From NCBI RefSeq assembly GCF_003287955.1, contig NZ_QMKP01000021.1:1-55235 (forward strand): 55,235 nt of DNA, read 5' to 3'. The position numbers were made by a program, and so were the translations under genes. The notes under the pieces are model-generated. The model worked only from the letters and a program-made list of their open reading frames with translations, made no database searches and had not been told where the DNA came from. Numbering within the stretch: position 1 is the stretch's first letter; each line of letters begins with the position of its first letter. Of the stretch, positions 43,398-52,353 are shown piece by piece. The stretch comes from Arthrobacter sp. AQ5-06. Its GTDB lineage: Bacteria > Actinomycetota > Actinomycetes > Actinomycetales > Micrococcaceae.

Positions 43398-43964
43398 TCA
43401 GATGGCGCGTCTTTGGAGCTCGCGGTACACAGTCGTCCGTGACACCCGGAACAGTTCGGCCAGTTCAGCCTGTGTGTGCTCCCCGGCGTCGTGCAGCGTC
43501 AGAAGATGCTTCCGCTGCGTCTTGGACAGTTTTGGCTGCTTGCCTTTCAGCCGCCCCTTCGCTTTTGCGACTGCCATGCCCTCGCGGGTGCGCATCCGGA
43601 TCAGATCCGCCTCAAACTCGGCCACCATTCCCAGAACGTTGAAAAGCAGGCGGCCAACCGGATCAGTCGGATCGTGGGTGCTGCCGCCGAGACTCAAGGC
43701 CACCCCTTTGGCCGTCAGCTCATCTGCTATATCCCGGGCATCGGAAAGGGACCGCGCCAAACGGTCCAGCTTGGTCACCACGAGCGTATCGCCGGCCCGG
43801 CATGCCGCCATCGCTTCGCGGAGTCCAGGGCGTACCCGGTTAGCTCCCGTCAGTCCGTGGTCGACAAAGATCTGCTTCTCTTCAACACCAAGGGCCAGGA
43901 GAGCGTTTCGTTGGGCAGTCAGGTCCTGGTCGCTTGTCGAGACGCGGGCATAGCCGATCTTCAT
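43398..43964 (-). CDS. Serine recombinase (resolvase/invertase)
   Basis: 188 residues from ATG 43964. The catalytic Ser is in IGYARVSTSDQDLTAQ; the active-site Arg cluster lies in VVTKLDRLARSLSDARDI. The linker helix has EFEADLIRMRTREGMAVAKA, and the C-terminal HTH is AELAELFRVSRTTVYRELQR. The length and layout are those of Tn3-type resolvases. No linked transposase is present. The tni transposon has landed 100 bp upstream of its start. Confidence 0.93.
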   Translation of the reverse strand: MKIGYARVSTSDQDLTAQRNALLALGVEEKQIFVDHGLTGANRVRPGLREAMAACRAGDTLVVTKLDRLARSLSDARDIADELTAKGVALSLGGSTHDPTDPVGRLLFNVLGMVAEFEADLIRMRTREGMAVAKAKGRLKGKQPKLSKTQRKHLLTLHDAGEHTQAELAELFRVSRTTVYRELQRRAI

Positions 43965-44063
43965 TCCAGTCATAACAAACATGGTTGCAGTAATCCCCCA
44001 TCATCGTGCATTTCATCGTGCGGGTCTTACGTACATGGCCGCGGTCAGCAACTGCGCGGAACC
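43965..44063. other. Resolvase upstream region, probable res site cut by the tni transposon
   Basis: This 99-bp region includes the direct repeat ATCGTGC at two nearby places (44002 and 44014 region) and CTTACGTACATG. Resolvase binding sites normally lie just before the gene. The sequence would continue at 53049 if the transposon were removed. The subsites themselves cannot be defined by eye. Confidence 0.4.
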
Positions 44064-44090
44064 TGTCATTTTCCGAAGGCGAGTGCACGA
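44064..44090 (+). repeat. Left terminal inverted repeat (tni end) with TniA-type repeats
   Basis: The tip begins TGTCATTTTCCGAAG and ends GTGCACGA, very near the Tn402/Tn5053 terminal repeat. The core TCCGAAG-x-C-xx-G-xx-CAC recurs 22 bp further in, at 44094-44110, as expected for adjoining TniA sites. A further inverted repeat CCGTACC/GGTACGG at 44174-44209 lies before tniA. Confidence 0.85.
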
Positions 44091-44289
44091 ATGTCCGAAG
44101 TCCTGCTCACCGAGTGTTTTTGTCAACAGTGGTCAGCACGGAAATTCAGGAGACCTCAGCACAATCCGCCGGTCCGTACCCGATAATCCTTGATTTCCTG
44201 CCGGTACGGAGAGGATCGTTGGACGTGGCCCGGTACGTGAGGTCGCGGCGTCGCCCGTAATTAAGTCCGCTGCACGAGTAGGGACTGGC

Positions 44290-45963
44290 ATGGAACCGGA
44301 ATCAACACCGATCAGTGGGCACGGTTTGCTGACCATGCCGGATGCGGTCTGGGAACTGGCACGCCGGCGGGCTGAAGTCATCGCGCCGTTGGCAGGGTTG
44401 AGCATCATCGGTAAACAGGCGGTCGACGAAGCTTCCAGGGAGCTGGGTATCTCCAGGCGGCATGTTTATCTGCTCGTCAAACGCTACCGTGAGGGCAGCG
44501 GTGTGGTGACGGATGTTGCCCCCGGACACTCCAGCGGAGGCCAGGGCAAAGGCCGGTTGCCTGAACGCGTCGAGGCCGTGATTGACGAGCTGGTCCGTAA
44601 GCACTACCTGACGCGGCAAAAGCTTTCCCGTGCGGCGTTCTATCGCGAGGTCGTTCAGGCGTGCCGGACCCGGGAGCTTTCTGTGCCGGCGCTGAATACT
44701 GTCACTCGCAGGATCGCCCGGCTGCATCCGGTGGAGGTCAGGCGCAGCCGCGAGGGTAGGGACGCCGTCCGGCCGTTGCAGTCGGCCGGCGGGAACGTGC
44801 CGGCCATCGTGGCGCCGTTGGACCAGGTGCAGATTGACCACACCGTGATTGATGTGATCGTCGTCGATGACCGGGACCGGCAGCCCATCGGCAGGCCCTA
44901 CCTGACGGTTGCCATCGATGTTTACAGCCGGTGCCTGCTGGGAATGGTCGTGACCCTGGAGGCGCCGTCGTCGGTGTCGGTGGGCTTGTGCATCGCGCAT
45001 ATGGCCTGCGACAAGCGGCCATGGCTGGAAACACTGGGCGTGGACGCGGCCTGGCCGATGAGCGGCAAACCCAGGGCATTGTTCCTGGACAACGCCGCGG
45101 AATTTAAGAGCGAAGCGTTGCGCCGCGGCTGCGAACAGCATGGCATCAGACTCAACTACCGGCCGCCGGGCCGCCCGCACTACGGCGGCATCGTGGAGCG
45201 CATTATCGGCACGGCCATGCAGCGGGTCCATGAACTGCCGGGCACGACCTTCTCCAATGCCGGCCAGCGCCGCGGGTACGATGCCGACAAAATGTCCGCC
45301 CTGACCTTGATAGAGCTGGAACGCTGGCTGACATTGGCAGTGGCCGGTTACCACGGCAGCATCCACGGATCCCTGAACCAGACACCGGCCGGGCGCTGGC
45401 ATGAAGGGGTGAGGGAGTTCGGAGCGCAGCCTGTCGTTGCGCACCCCGCGGCGTTTCTCGTCGATTTCCTGCCGGTCATCCGGCGCAGAATCACCCGGAC
45501 CGGTTTTGTCATCGACCATGTCCATTACTTCGCGAACGTGCTCAAGCCGTGGATTGCGCGGCGGGACCGGGAGGAAAGATTCATCATCCGGCGGGACCCG
45601 CGGGACATCAGCAGGGTCTGGGTGCTGGAACCGGAGGGAACGGCCTATGTGGAAGTGCCGTACCGTACGGTTTCCCATCCGGCGGTGACGTTGTGGGAGC
45701 ACCGGCAGGCGCTGGCGCGGCTGCGCCAGCAGGGACACGACCAGGTCAACGAGGAAGCACTGTTCCGCATGATCGATCAGATGCGTGAGATCACCGCTAC
45801 GGCGCAACGGGCAACCCGCAGATCACGCCGGGATCTGCAGCGGCGGCGCCACCTCCCTGCCTCCGGGACCGCGAAGACCCCGGCGGCGCCCCCGGATGAG
45901 ATGCTTCCGCCCACGAATGACACCGCAGCAGCCCGTCCTTTTGACGAGGTCGAGCAGTGGTGA
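44290..45963 (+). CDS. tniA: TniA DDE transposase
   Basis: 557 residues. An N-terminal HTH region (SRELGISRRHVYLLVKRYRE) precedes the RNaseH-like core. The DDE residues are D183 in VQIDHTVIDV, D267 in LFLDNAAEF and E303 in GGIVERIIG, the last two 35 residues apart. A Mu-type C-terminal beta-barrel with VHYFANVLKPWIAR and a basic tail end it. It cuts and joins the ends for replicative transposition with TniB. The reading frame is intact. Confidence 0.93.
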   Translation: MEPESTPISGHGLLTMPDAVWELARRRAEVIAPLAGLSIIGKQAVDEASRELGISRRHVYLLVKRYREGSGVVTDVAPGHSSGGQGKGRLPERVEAVIDELVRKHYLTRQKLSRAAFYREVVQACRTRELSVPALNTVTRRIARLHPVEVRRSREGRDAVRPLQSAGGNVPAIVAPLDQVQIDHTVIDVIVVDDRDRQPIGRPYLTVAIDVYSRCLLGMVVTLEAPSSVSVGLCIAHMACDKRPWLETLGVDAAWPMSGKPRALFLDNAAEFKSEALRRGCEQHGIRLNYRPPGRPHYGGIVERIIGTAMQRVHELPGTTFSNAGQRRGYDADKMSALTLIELERWLTLAVAGYHGSIHGSLNQTPAGRWHEGVREFGAQPVVAHPAAFLVDFLPVIRRRITRTGFVIDHVHYFANVLKPWIARRDREERFIIRRDPRDISRVWVLEPEGTAYVEVPYRTVSHPAVTLWEHRQALARLRQQGHDQVNEEALFRMIDQMREITATAQRATRRSRRDLQRRRHLPASGTAKTPAAPPDEMLPPTNDTAAARPFDEVEQW

Positions 45964-46874
45964 GCATCGATGACTACCCTCCGCCGGATCTGTCCCACCT
46001 CCAGCCCTGGGCCCAGGCCATGGCCCGCCTGCCGGCGGAGGAACGGATCCGGCACATCCGGGCGGACCGCTGGATCGGCTACCCACGGGCCGTCCAGACC
46101 CTCACCCGGCTCGAAACACTCTATGACTGGCCCGGCAAACAACGCATGCCCAACCTCCTGCTGATCGGACCGACCAACAACGGCAAGTCCATGATCATCG
46201 AACGGTTCCGACGCCAGCACCCGCCACACTCCGCCGCGGACCAGGAACACATCCCCGTGCTGTGCGTCCAGATGCCCTCCGAACCGTCCATCCCGCGGTT
46301 CTACACGGCCGTGCTGGCCGCGCTCGGTGCGCCCACGGGACCGCGCCGGCGCGTAGCTGACCTGGAACAGCTCACCCTCGCCGTGCTGCGCCGCGTCGGC
46401 GTGCGGGTCCTGGTGATTGACGAACTGCATAATGTGCTGGCCGGCCGGGCCGATGTCCGGCGCGAATTCCTTAACCTGCTGCGTTTCCTGGGAAACGAGC
46501 TGCGTATCCCGCTGGTGGGGGTCGGCACCCGCGAGGCCTATCTGGCCATCCGTTCCGATGACCAGCTCGAAAACCGGTTTGAGCCCATGACGCTGCCCTT
46601 GTGGGAGTCCAATGCAGACCTCTCGTCCCTACTGGCCAGCTTCTCCTCCTCCTTCCCGTTGCGCATGCACTCGAATCTGGCGGCCGAGGACATGGCCCGC
46701 TACCTCCTCACCCGCAGTGAGGGAACCATCGGGGAGCTCGCATCGCTCCTGACGGAAGCGGCAGTTGCGGCGGTGGACAGCGGCGAGGAATCCATCAACC
46801 ACCGGACGCTGACCCTCGCCGGCTACGACGGTCCCAGCGTCCGGCGCCGGAAGTTCGAACGCGAACTCAGATGA
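45957..46874 (+). CDS. tniB: TniB AAA+ transposition ATPase
   Basis: 305 residues from GTG 45957, overlapping tniA. Walker A is LIGPTNNGKS at about 69-78 and Walker B VLVIDELHN at about 151-159. The C-terminal part has RMHSNLAAEDMARYLLTRSE. It is a MuB/TnsC-like regulator that brings TniA to the target. Confidence 0.92.
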   Translation: MVSIDDYPPPDLSHLQPWAQAMARLPAEERIRHIRADRWIGYPRAVQTLTRLETLYDWPGKQRMPNLLLIGPTNNGKSMIIERFRRQHPPHSAADQEHIPVLCVQMPSEPSIPRFYTAVLAALGAPTGPRRRVADLEQLTLAVLRRVGVRVLVIDELHNVLAGRADVRREFLNLLRFLGNELRIPLVGVGTREAYLAIRSDDQLENRFEPMTLPLWESNADLSSLLASFSSSFPLRMHSNLAAEDMARYLLTRSEGTIGELASLLTEAAVAAVDSGEESINHRTLTLAGYDGPSVRRRKFERELR

Positions 46875-48073
46875 GACCCCCGGAACGCTGGCCCCTGCAC
46901 CCGGCACCTGCAGAAACGGAATCGCTGTCCTCCTGGCTGCGGCGGATCGCCGCCGGGTACGGCCTGCACTCGTACGAGCTGCTCGAACACGGACTCGGCC
47001 ACCGGGAACTCAGCGACCCCGAGCTGGATCTGGACCCGCCGACGCACCTGCTCGAAGAGCTCGCCAGGCGCACCGGTCTTGACCAACACCGCGTAGACGC
47101 CATGACCATGGCCGGATGGGTGCCTTGGCTCTTCGACAGCCTCGTCCCTGCCCCCGGCGCCTACGAAACCTATGTGCACCAGCTCTCGGTGCTCCTGCCG
47201 CCCAAGCGGCGCAATATCTACGCCCCGCGGAAGTGGCGGCCGTGGCTCCCGGGCACCGGTGCGCGGCGGGGATGCCCGGACTGCCTGGAATCCAGCCCGA
47301 CGGTACTGCTCTTCTGGCAACTGCCGGTCATGGCCAGCTGCCCGGTACACGGGCGCCGGCTCGAAATCTACGAAGGGCGTCCGGCGGACTACATTCTCTG
47401 GACCACCCCCGCCCACGACCAGCGGGCGCTTCCGGAGTCGTTGTCCCTAATGGACCGGCGCACCTGGCAGGCGATAACGACCGGTTCCGTTGACCTGCCC
47501 CGCTATCCGGTTCACGCCGGCATCTGGTTCCGGCTGCTGCGTACCCTCCTGGACGAACTCACCACCGCCCAGGGACGATATGGCCGGCAACTGGACGACG
47601 TGCGTCGTGTCTGGGAACACTGCGGGCACCCGTTCCGGGCAGGGCTGTATTCGTGGCAACCGTTCGAAACCCTCCATTGGACCGCCCAGCAGCAGCTGCT
47701 CGAAGCAGCAGCAGTCGCGATGGAACTGATCGAAGCCGGCTCACTGACTGCCCGGGGAACCTCCGCGCACCTCCTCAGGCCGGAACCCTCCTCCAACATC
47801 GGCGACGGAACCCGGCCTGCCCCCCTGACAGCAACCGCCGACGCACAAGAGAAGCCGACTCTGGACGTGCTCTGGAAACGGGCATTGGATTCACTGGACG
47901 CCGCCATTGCGGCAGCGAAAGAAGACCCGGTCGTCGCGAAGCAGCTCTTCGACGTCGCACGGTACGGACTCCGGAATGAAGAATCCGTGCGCGCACTCCG
48001 GGAAACCTTCGTCGAGCTTCAGATACCCCTCGACTTCCTGTCACAAACAAAAGATCAGCAGCCCTTTGCATGA
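46871..48073 (+). CDS. tniQ: TniQ transposition protein
   Basis: 400 residues, overlapping tniB by ATGA. The N-terminal pattern ESLSSWLRRIAAGYGLHSYE is that of TniQ. A zinc knuckle is formed by C135 and C138 in GCPDCLE and C157 and H160 in ASCPVHGRR. TniQ is needed for Tn5053-type transposition and, in Tn7 relatives, links target selection to the ATPase. Confidence 0.92.
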   Translation: MRPPERWPLHPAPAETESLSSWLRRIAAGYGLHSYELLEHGLGHRELSDPELDLDPPTHLLEELARRTGLDQHRVDAMTMAGWVPWLFDSLVPAPGAYETYVHQLSVLLPPKRRNIYAPRKWRPWLPGTGARRGCPDCLESSPTVLLFWQLPVMASCPVHGRRLEIYEGRPADYILWTTPAHDQRALPESLSLMDRRTWQAITTGSVDLPRYPVHAGIWFRLLRTLLDELTTAQGRYGRQLDDVRRVWEHCGHPFRAGLYSWQPFETLHWTAQQQLLEAAAVAMELIEAGSLTARGTSAHLLRPEPSSNIGDGTRPAPLTATADAQEKPTLDVLWKRALDSLDAAIAAAKEDPVVAKQLFDVARYGLRNEESVRALRETFVELQIPLDFLSQTKDQQPFA

Positions 48074-48091
48074 CTTAGAATAAATAACGGG

Positions 48092-48143
48092 TTAAGTGAC
48101 ATCTTCAGATTCCTGCGACACTTGGAATCACGTTGTCACTTAA
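48092..48143. other. res site of the tni transposon
   Basis: Between tniQ and tniR a perfect 10-bp inverted repeat, TTAAGTGACA (48092-48101) and TGTCACTTAA (48134-48143), encloses a second one, GATTCC (48108) with GGAATC (48124). This nested symmetry directly before a resolvase gene is what the family's cointegrate-resolution site looks like. Confidence 0.75.
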
Positions 48144-48174
48144 ACGAACGTATAAATGACGGAGGGGAACTGCT

Positions 48175-48786
48175 GTGCTCGTCGGATACATGCGCGTCTC
48201 AAAGGCCGATGGGTCTCAGACCACGGACCTGCAGCGCGACGCACTCCTGGCCGCCGGCATCGGCACGGATTCCCTCTACGATGAACGGGCCTCGGGGAAA
48301 AAGGATGACAGGCCGGAGCTGGCTGCCTGCCTTAAAGCCCTGCGCCACGGCGACACGCTTGTCGTCTGGAAACTCGACCGGCTTGGCCGGGACCTGCGCC
48401 ATCTGGTCAACATCGTCCACGAACTGACCGAGCGCGGCATCGGCCTGAAGGTACTCACCGGCCAGGGTGCCGCCATCGACACCGCCACAGCCTCCGGAAA
48501 GCTCGTCTTCGGAATCTTCGCTGCCCTCGCCGAATTCGAACGCGAACTCATCTCCGAACGCACCCTCGCCGGCCTCGCCTCAGCCCGCGCCCGCGGCCGC
48601 AACGGCGGTCGCCCCTACAAGATGACCTCCGCCAAGCTCCGGCTCGCTATGGCCTCCATGGGCAAACCCGAAACCAAAATAGGCGACCTTTGCACCGAAC
48701 TCGGCATCACCCGCCAAACCCTATATAGGCACGTATCACCCACCGGGGAACTGCGACCCGACGGCGAAAAGCTGCTGTCCCGGTAG
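48175..48786 (+). CDS. tniR: TniR serine resolvase
   Basis: 203 residues from GTG 48175 after GGAGGGGAA. The catalytic Ser lies in GYMRVSKADGSQ and the Arg-rich part is VVWKLDRLGRDLRHLVNI. The helix E region is EFERELISERTLAGLASARA and the HTH GDLCTELGITRQTLYRHV. It would resolve cointegrates at the adjacent res. It is distinct from the resolvase at 43398. Confidence 0.93.
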   Translation: MLVGYMRVSKADGSQTTDLQRDALLAAGIGTDSLYDERASGKKDDRPELAACLKALRHGDTLVVWKLDRLGRDLRHLVNIVHELTERGIGLKVLTGQGAAIDTATASGKLVFGIFAALAEFERELISERTLAGLASARARGRNGGRPYKMTSAKLRLAMASMGKPETKIGDLCTELGITRQTLYRHVSPTGELRPDGEKLLSR

Positions 48787-49138
48787 ACGCCTTCTGTCCG
48801 ATCCACTGAGGGAGGACCTTCCGTCCCTTGCTGGCGTCATCGCCAAGTACTCATGCGATTTGGAGGCCGCTGGCAGCTGACGGAGACAACCTTTGGGACA
48901 GGCTCTAATCAGAGACTCGTTAGGCTGGCAGGCATGGATCAGACCCCAGGCGCACCAACAATTCCAAGTACACCGACCGGCTTGCCTCTCGTTCACCTGC
49001 GCCTCACAACTGGGGCGCCGGGCAACTCGGGCTATTACTTCAGCTGCGTTTGTAAGATGCGATCCCGGGATTCGTAGTGGTCGCGATGCTCCCGGTGTAA
49101 GTCGGCGAACCTTAGCCGCCTTGCCGCCGATTCGCTCG
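48787..49138. other. Gap between tniR and the cargo, no clear gene
   Basis: 352 bp. A 74-codon frame at 48853-49077 has no signature, no good ribosome site and non-optimal codon use. No attI, attC or integrase trace was seen. It is the junction where tni core meets cargo. Confidence 0.5.
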
Positions 49139-50332
49139 TCAGACGGTGTCGGCGGCGTAGATGTCGCGGTAGAGGCGTAGCGCACCCGTGCGCAGAGATG
49201 TCAGGTCCTTGCCGTCGAAGCGGTTGACCGCGAGCTCGGCCGGCAGACCGGTGCCATCTGTCATGGCTGCCACCAGGGCGGCGGCAGACCCGGCGGCATG
49301 AGTGACCCAGATCGCCTGAGCTACCCATACGCCGTCCAGCTCGGGATGCGGGCCAAGGAACGGCAAATTATCGGGCGTCATCGCGAAGACACCGTTGATC
49401 CGCCGCGTGGGCGAGAACCGAGCCTCCTGACGCAGGAGACGCTGCGCGGTGGTGACAACCGGGTCGAATACCTCCGGCCATGGCAGTCCCGCACCGTCAG
49501 TGAGTCCGCCCTGGCCGACGGGCGCAGGGACGTGATCGTAGCTGCCGATGCCGAGCTGCTCGTGGTGAACGCGGGCGTATACGTGGTGCTCGGGCCACCG
49601 CACGAACGGCCCCGGACGCCATGCTGCGTTTTCGTGAGAGTAGACGTAGGGATGGGCGACGGGAAACAGTGGCAGTTCCCGACCTGTCAGGGCAGTCAGC
49701 GACGGGCCCCACACCCCGCCCGCGAGCACCACGTCATCTGCGGTGAACACGTCGCCGGACGCCGTGGTGACCGTGACGAGATTTGATGTCCTGTCGATGC
49801 CGGTGACGTGTTGGCCGGCCAGGAAACGCGCACCGGCCCCAATGGCCTCCTTGCGTAGCGCGCGGGCGAGAAGCTGGACATCCGCCACTCCGTCGTCGGG
49901 GAAGTATGCGGCGGCGATAACCTGTGAGGTGTCCACGAAGTCAAACACCGGTTTGGGTAGATCTGACGGACTCAGGAGGCGGGAAGCGAGGCCTACCGAC
50001 CGCGCGGCATCGGCTCGGCGTGTAACCTCTGCTGCGCCCGAGTCCGAGGTGGCGAGCTCCAGCCCGCCGACCCGGCCGAATCCATGCTCCGCGGTCGCGT
50101 AGATCGCGGCCGATGCACGGGCGAGCTCGGTCAGGATCGGCACGTCATTGTAAAGGCCCACGAATCCGGGGGCGAAGGCTGTCGAGCCCCGCGGCTCACC
50201 CGCATCTCGGTCCAGCACTGTCACGCTCACGCCCTTGCGGGCCAGTTCTCGGGCCACCGAGACGCCCACGATTCCAGCACCAATGACGACAACCGTTCGA
50301 ACCACGGCCGCGACCTCCCTCATTCGTTTCAA
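49139..50332 (-). CDS. FAD-dependent D-amino-acid/N-methylglycine oxidoreductase (DAO family)
   Basis: 397 residues. The FAD motif is VVVIGAGIVGVSVARELARK, followed by VTVLDRDAG and GSTAFAPGFVGLYND. The C-terminal end has RRINGVFAMTPDNLPFLGPH and WVTHAAGSAAALVAAM, typical of the FAD part of sarcosine/dimethylglycine dehydrogenases. No folate-binding domain follows, so it is a stand-alone oxidoreductase. It is the first cargo gene on the right of tniR, on the opposite strand. Confidence 0.85.
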   Translation of the reverse strand: MKRMREVAAVVRTVVVIGAGIVGVSVARELARKGVSVTVLDRDAGEPRGSTAFAPGFVGLYNDVPILTELARASAAIYATAEHGFGRVGGLELATSDSGAAEVTRRADAARSVGLASRLLSPSDLPKPVFDFVDTSQVIAAAYFPDDGVADVQLLARALRKEAIGAGARFLAGQHVTGIDRTSNLVTVTTASGDVFTADDVVLAGGVWGPSLTALTGRELPLFPVAHPYVYSHENAAWRPGPFVRWPEHHVYARVHHEQLGIGSYDHVPAPVGQGGLTDGAGLPWPEVFDPVVTTAQRLLRQEARFSPTRRINGVFAMTPDNLPFLGPHPELDGVWVAQAIWVTHAAGSAAALVAAMTDGTGLPAELAVNRFDGKDLTSLRTGALRLYRDIYAADTV

Positions 50333-50654
50333 AGGTTTCCTACCCTATCAACTCATCCTCGTCAGCAAATCCACAGGTTCACGGGTGATCCCCAACTGAA
50401 AGGAAGGTAGAAGCTGCCTTGCCGATGCGCTGGGTGCCCTCGGGACCGGATTTAGGTCCGAAGCTCGTACATTAGGCACGACTGTTTCGTTGTTGGTGAA
50501 GCCCGTCGGTGGCGGCCACTCCGCCCCTTCCATACTCATGATCGGGGTCTCGTCGCTGCGTCTAGTTGTTTCGTCCCAATTGTCCGTATTCTGCGCATCG
50601 TCAAATACTGTCCCGTTTAAGGTTCGGCTTACGGCGCGCCTGTAAACTTCGTGG
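50333..50654. other. Divergent intergenic region in the cargo, no gene
   Basis: 322 bp between divergent genes. An antisense frame at 50348-50749 has no protein-like character. The DNA is AT-richer than the neighbours and presumably holds both promoters. Confidence 0.5.
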
Positions 50655-51164
50655 GTGATTCCCAAAGGAACAGCTCGACTTCGATTCCGGCAGATGACGA
50701 CAGCAGACCTCGACAACATGGCTGCGCTACTCGGTGATCCAGTTGTCATGACGTATTACCCCGCACCCAAAACCCGAGACGAGGCGGCCCAGTGGATTGC
50801 CTGGAATGAAGCGAACTACGCCGAGTACGGGTACGGCCTTTGGATCGTGGAAACCCTCGATGGCACTTTCTTGGGCGACTGTGGCCTCACTTGGCAGGAA
50901 GTCAATGGTCGCCTCGTGCTGGAAGTTGGCTACCACGTGCGCGCCGACGTCCAAGGACAGGGATACGCAACCGAAGCAGCTGCGGCATGCAAGGACTTCG
51001 CCCGCGTAGAACTCAAAGCGCAACAGCTCGTCGCCATCATTCATCCTGACAATATGGCATCACGCCGTGTTGCCGAAAAAATCGGCATGCACCACATCGA
51101 AGATGATCGTGGCGGCACCATCGCAATCCGGACAGTCCTCGGAGTACATCTAGAGGCCCGATAG
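50655..51164 (+). CDS. GNAT acetyltransferase, RimJ-like
   Basis: 169 residues from GTG 50655. TARLRFRQMTTADLDNMAAL begins the domain; DCGLTWQEVNGRLVLEVGYH then VRADVQGQGYATEA gives the acetyl-CoA loop and HPDNMASRRVAEKIGM the C-terminal motif. These transfer acetyl groups to proteins or small molecules. The target is unknown; in a transposon cargo a protective role is possible. Confidence 0.85.
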   Translation: MIPKGTARLRFRQMTTADLDNMAALLGDPVVMTYYPAPKTRDEAAQWIAWNEANYAEYGYGLWIVETLDGTFLGDCGLTWQEVNGRLVLEVGYHVRADVQGQGYATEAAAACKDFARVELKAQQLVAIIHPDNMASRRVAEKIGMHHIEDDRGGTIAIRTVLGVHLEAR

Positions 51165-51348
51165 AGGTTCCCCATTCGGGGCTCTGACCTGGGAGCTGGG
51201 CCGACCGGTATCCGGCCAGCACCAGGGCAGCCACCCGCCTGATGGGAGCCGGGTGGGCTGCTAAGGTCAGCGGAGCCGCAGCGTAGAAGTCGGCGAGGGC
51301 TGTTCCTGCAGAGATTGCGACCCCGAGGGCCCCCAGCGGATCACCCGT

Positions 51349-51753
51349 TCACGGCTGCGTGGCGCCAAGCATGGCCGCTTTGCTCTTTGTTTCGAGTTTC
51401 GGGCTGTCGGCCAGTTTCAGCCAGACTACTCCGGCGATGATCACGGCCAGCCAGAAGGCGCGTGCCGGGGTCAGCGTTTCGTCGAAGAAGACCGGGCCGA
51501 GGGCGGCCGCGCCGACCGAGCCGATGCCAGCCCATACGGCGTAGCCGATCCCGACATCGATTCTTTTGAGTGCGACGCTGAGGCAGAACAGTGTCAATAG
51601 GAAGAACACCAATGCGGAGATTGACCAGCTCAGGATGCTGAATCCTTGGCTGCCGCCGACGCTGAGTGCGTAGCCGACTTCGAATACTCCGGCCAGGAGC
51701 AAAACGAGCCACGCCCCGGTGTTCCTATTGTTCGTGACGAGTGTTGCGGTCAT
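51349..51753 (-). CDS. SMR-family efflux subunit (long partner)
   Basis: 134 residues with four helices. TM1 has AGVFEVGYALSVG with the essential Glu; TM3 begins GIGYAVWAGIGSVG. The N-terminal arm and C-terminal tail are longer than in single SMR proteins. AAAGGA precedes ATG 51753. It lies 77 bp after the second SMR gene, so both likely form a two-subunit exporter of cationic drugs or guanidinium-like compounds. Confidence 0.9.
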   Translation of the reverse strand: MTATLVTNNRNTGAWLVLLLAGVFEVGYALSVGGSQGFSILSWSISALVFFLLTLFCLSVALKRIDVGIGYAVWAGIGSVGAAALGPVFFDETLTPARAFWLAVIIAGVVWLKLADSPKLETKSKAAMLGATQP

Positions 51754-51830
51754 TTGTCAGTCCTTTCGAGAAGGGTCGGAGGAAATGCGGAGGGTCTGAT
51801 CGGCAGGCAGGACTGGCGCTGCATGATTTG

Positions 51831-52151
51831 TCACGCAGCCCCACCGAGTTGGAGGCCGACAACGCCGACGATGACGATTCCGATTCCGGCTCCCTGGCGC
51901 CAGTTCAGTCGCTGGCCGAAGAGCATTGCGCCCAGGATGGTGATACCGACGCCGGCCACCGAGACCCAGAGCGCATAGCCGACACCGACGTCGAATGTCA
52001 GGAGTGCCAGGCTGAGGAAGAAGGTGGCGATTGCGCCGGTGATGAGTGTGGTGATGGTCCACCACAAGCGGGTGAAGCCTTGTGCTTTACTCGCTGCGAG
52101 CGCGACCGCAATTTCGAAGATCACGGCGATTCCTAAATAGAGCCAACTCAT
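51831..52151 (-). CDS. SMR-family efflux subunit (short partner)
   Basis: 106 residues, four helices. TM1 has GIAVIFEIAVALAASKA with the key Glu; TM3 has GVGYALWVSVAGVG. AAAGGAA precedes ATG 52151. It is the first gene of the pair. A perfect palindrome 146 bp upstream matches the one at the MarR start, so it is likely controlled by that repressor. Confidence 0.9.
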   Translation of the reverse strand: MSWLYLGIAVIFEIAVALAASKAQGFTRLWWTITTLITGAIATFFLSLALLTFDVGVGYALWVSVAGVGITILGAMLFGQRLNWRQGAGIGIVIVGVVGLQLGGAA

Positions 52152-52296
52152 GATGGGTTTCCTTTCGTGGGTGTTGCTGGGTTAGACGGCGCGTTGATGC
52201 CGCCCTGTCTGAGGTGGAGAAATCGTTCGAACGGTTCCAGGCCCGTTCGACGGGAAGCCGGTGCGGTACTGGTGAGCTGAGTGCGGTCGATATTGC

Positions 52297-52310
52297 TGCA
52301 TGTACATGCA
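52297..52310. promoter_or_regulatory. MarR-type operator upstream of the SMR pair
   Basis: TGCATG-TA-CATGCA, a perfect palindrome. It differs at one central base from the copy at 52826-52839 and lies between the marR stop and the SMR genes. Confidence 0.75.
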
Positions 52311-52353
52311 TATTCTGACATGTGGCCGGCTTCCGTGACGTCTATGAGATTCG

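Noticed and set aside
48853..49077. 74-codon frame between tniR and the cargo
   Set aside because: No ribosome site, no family signature and poor codon use; described as a gap instead.
50348..50749. 133-codon antisense frame near the GNAT gene
   Set aside because: Its composition is not protein-like and it overlaps the GNAT start.
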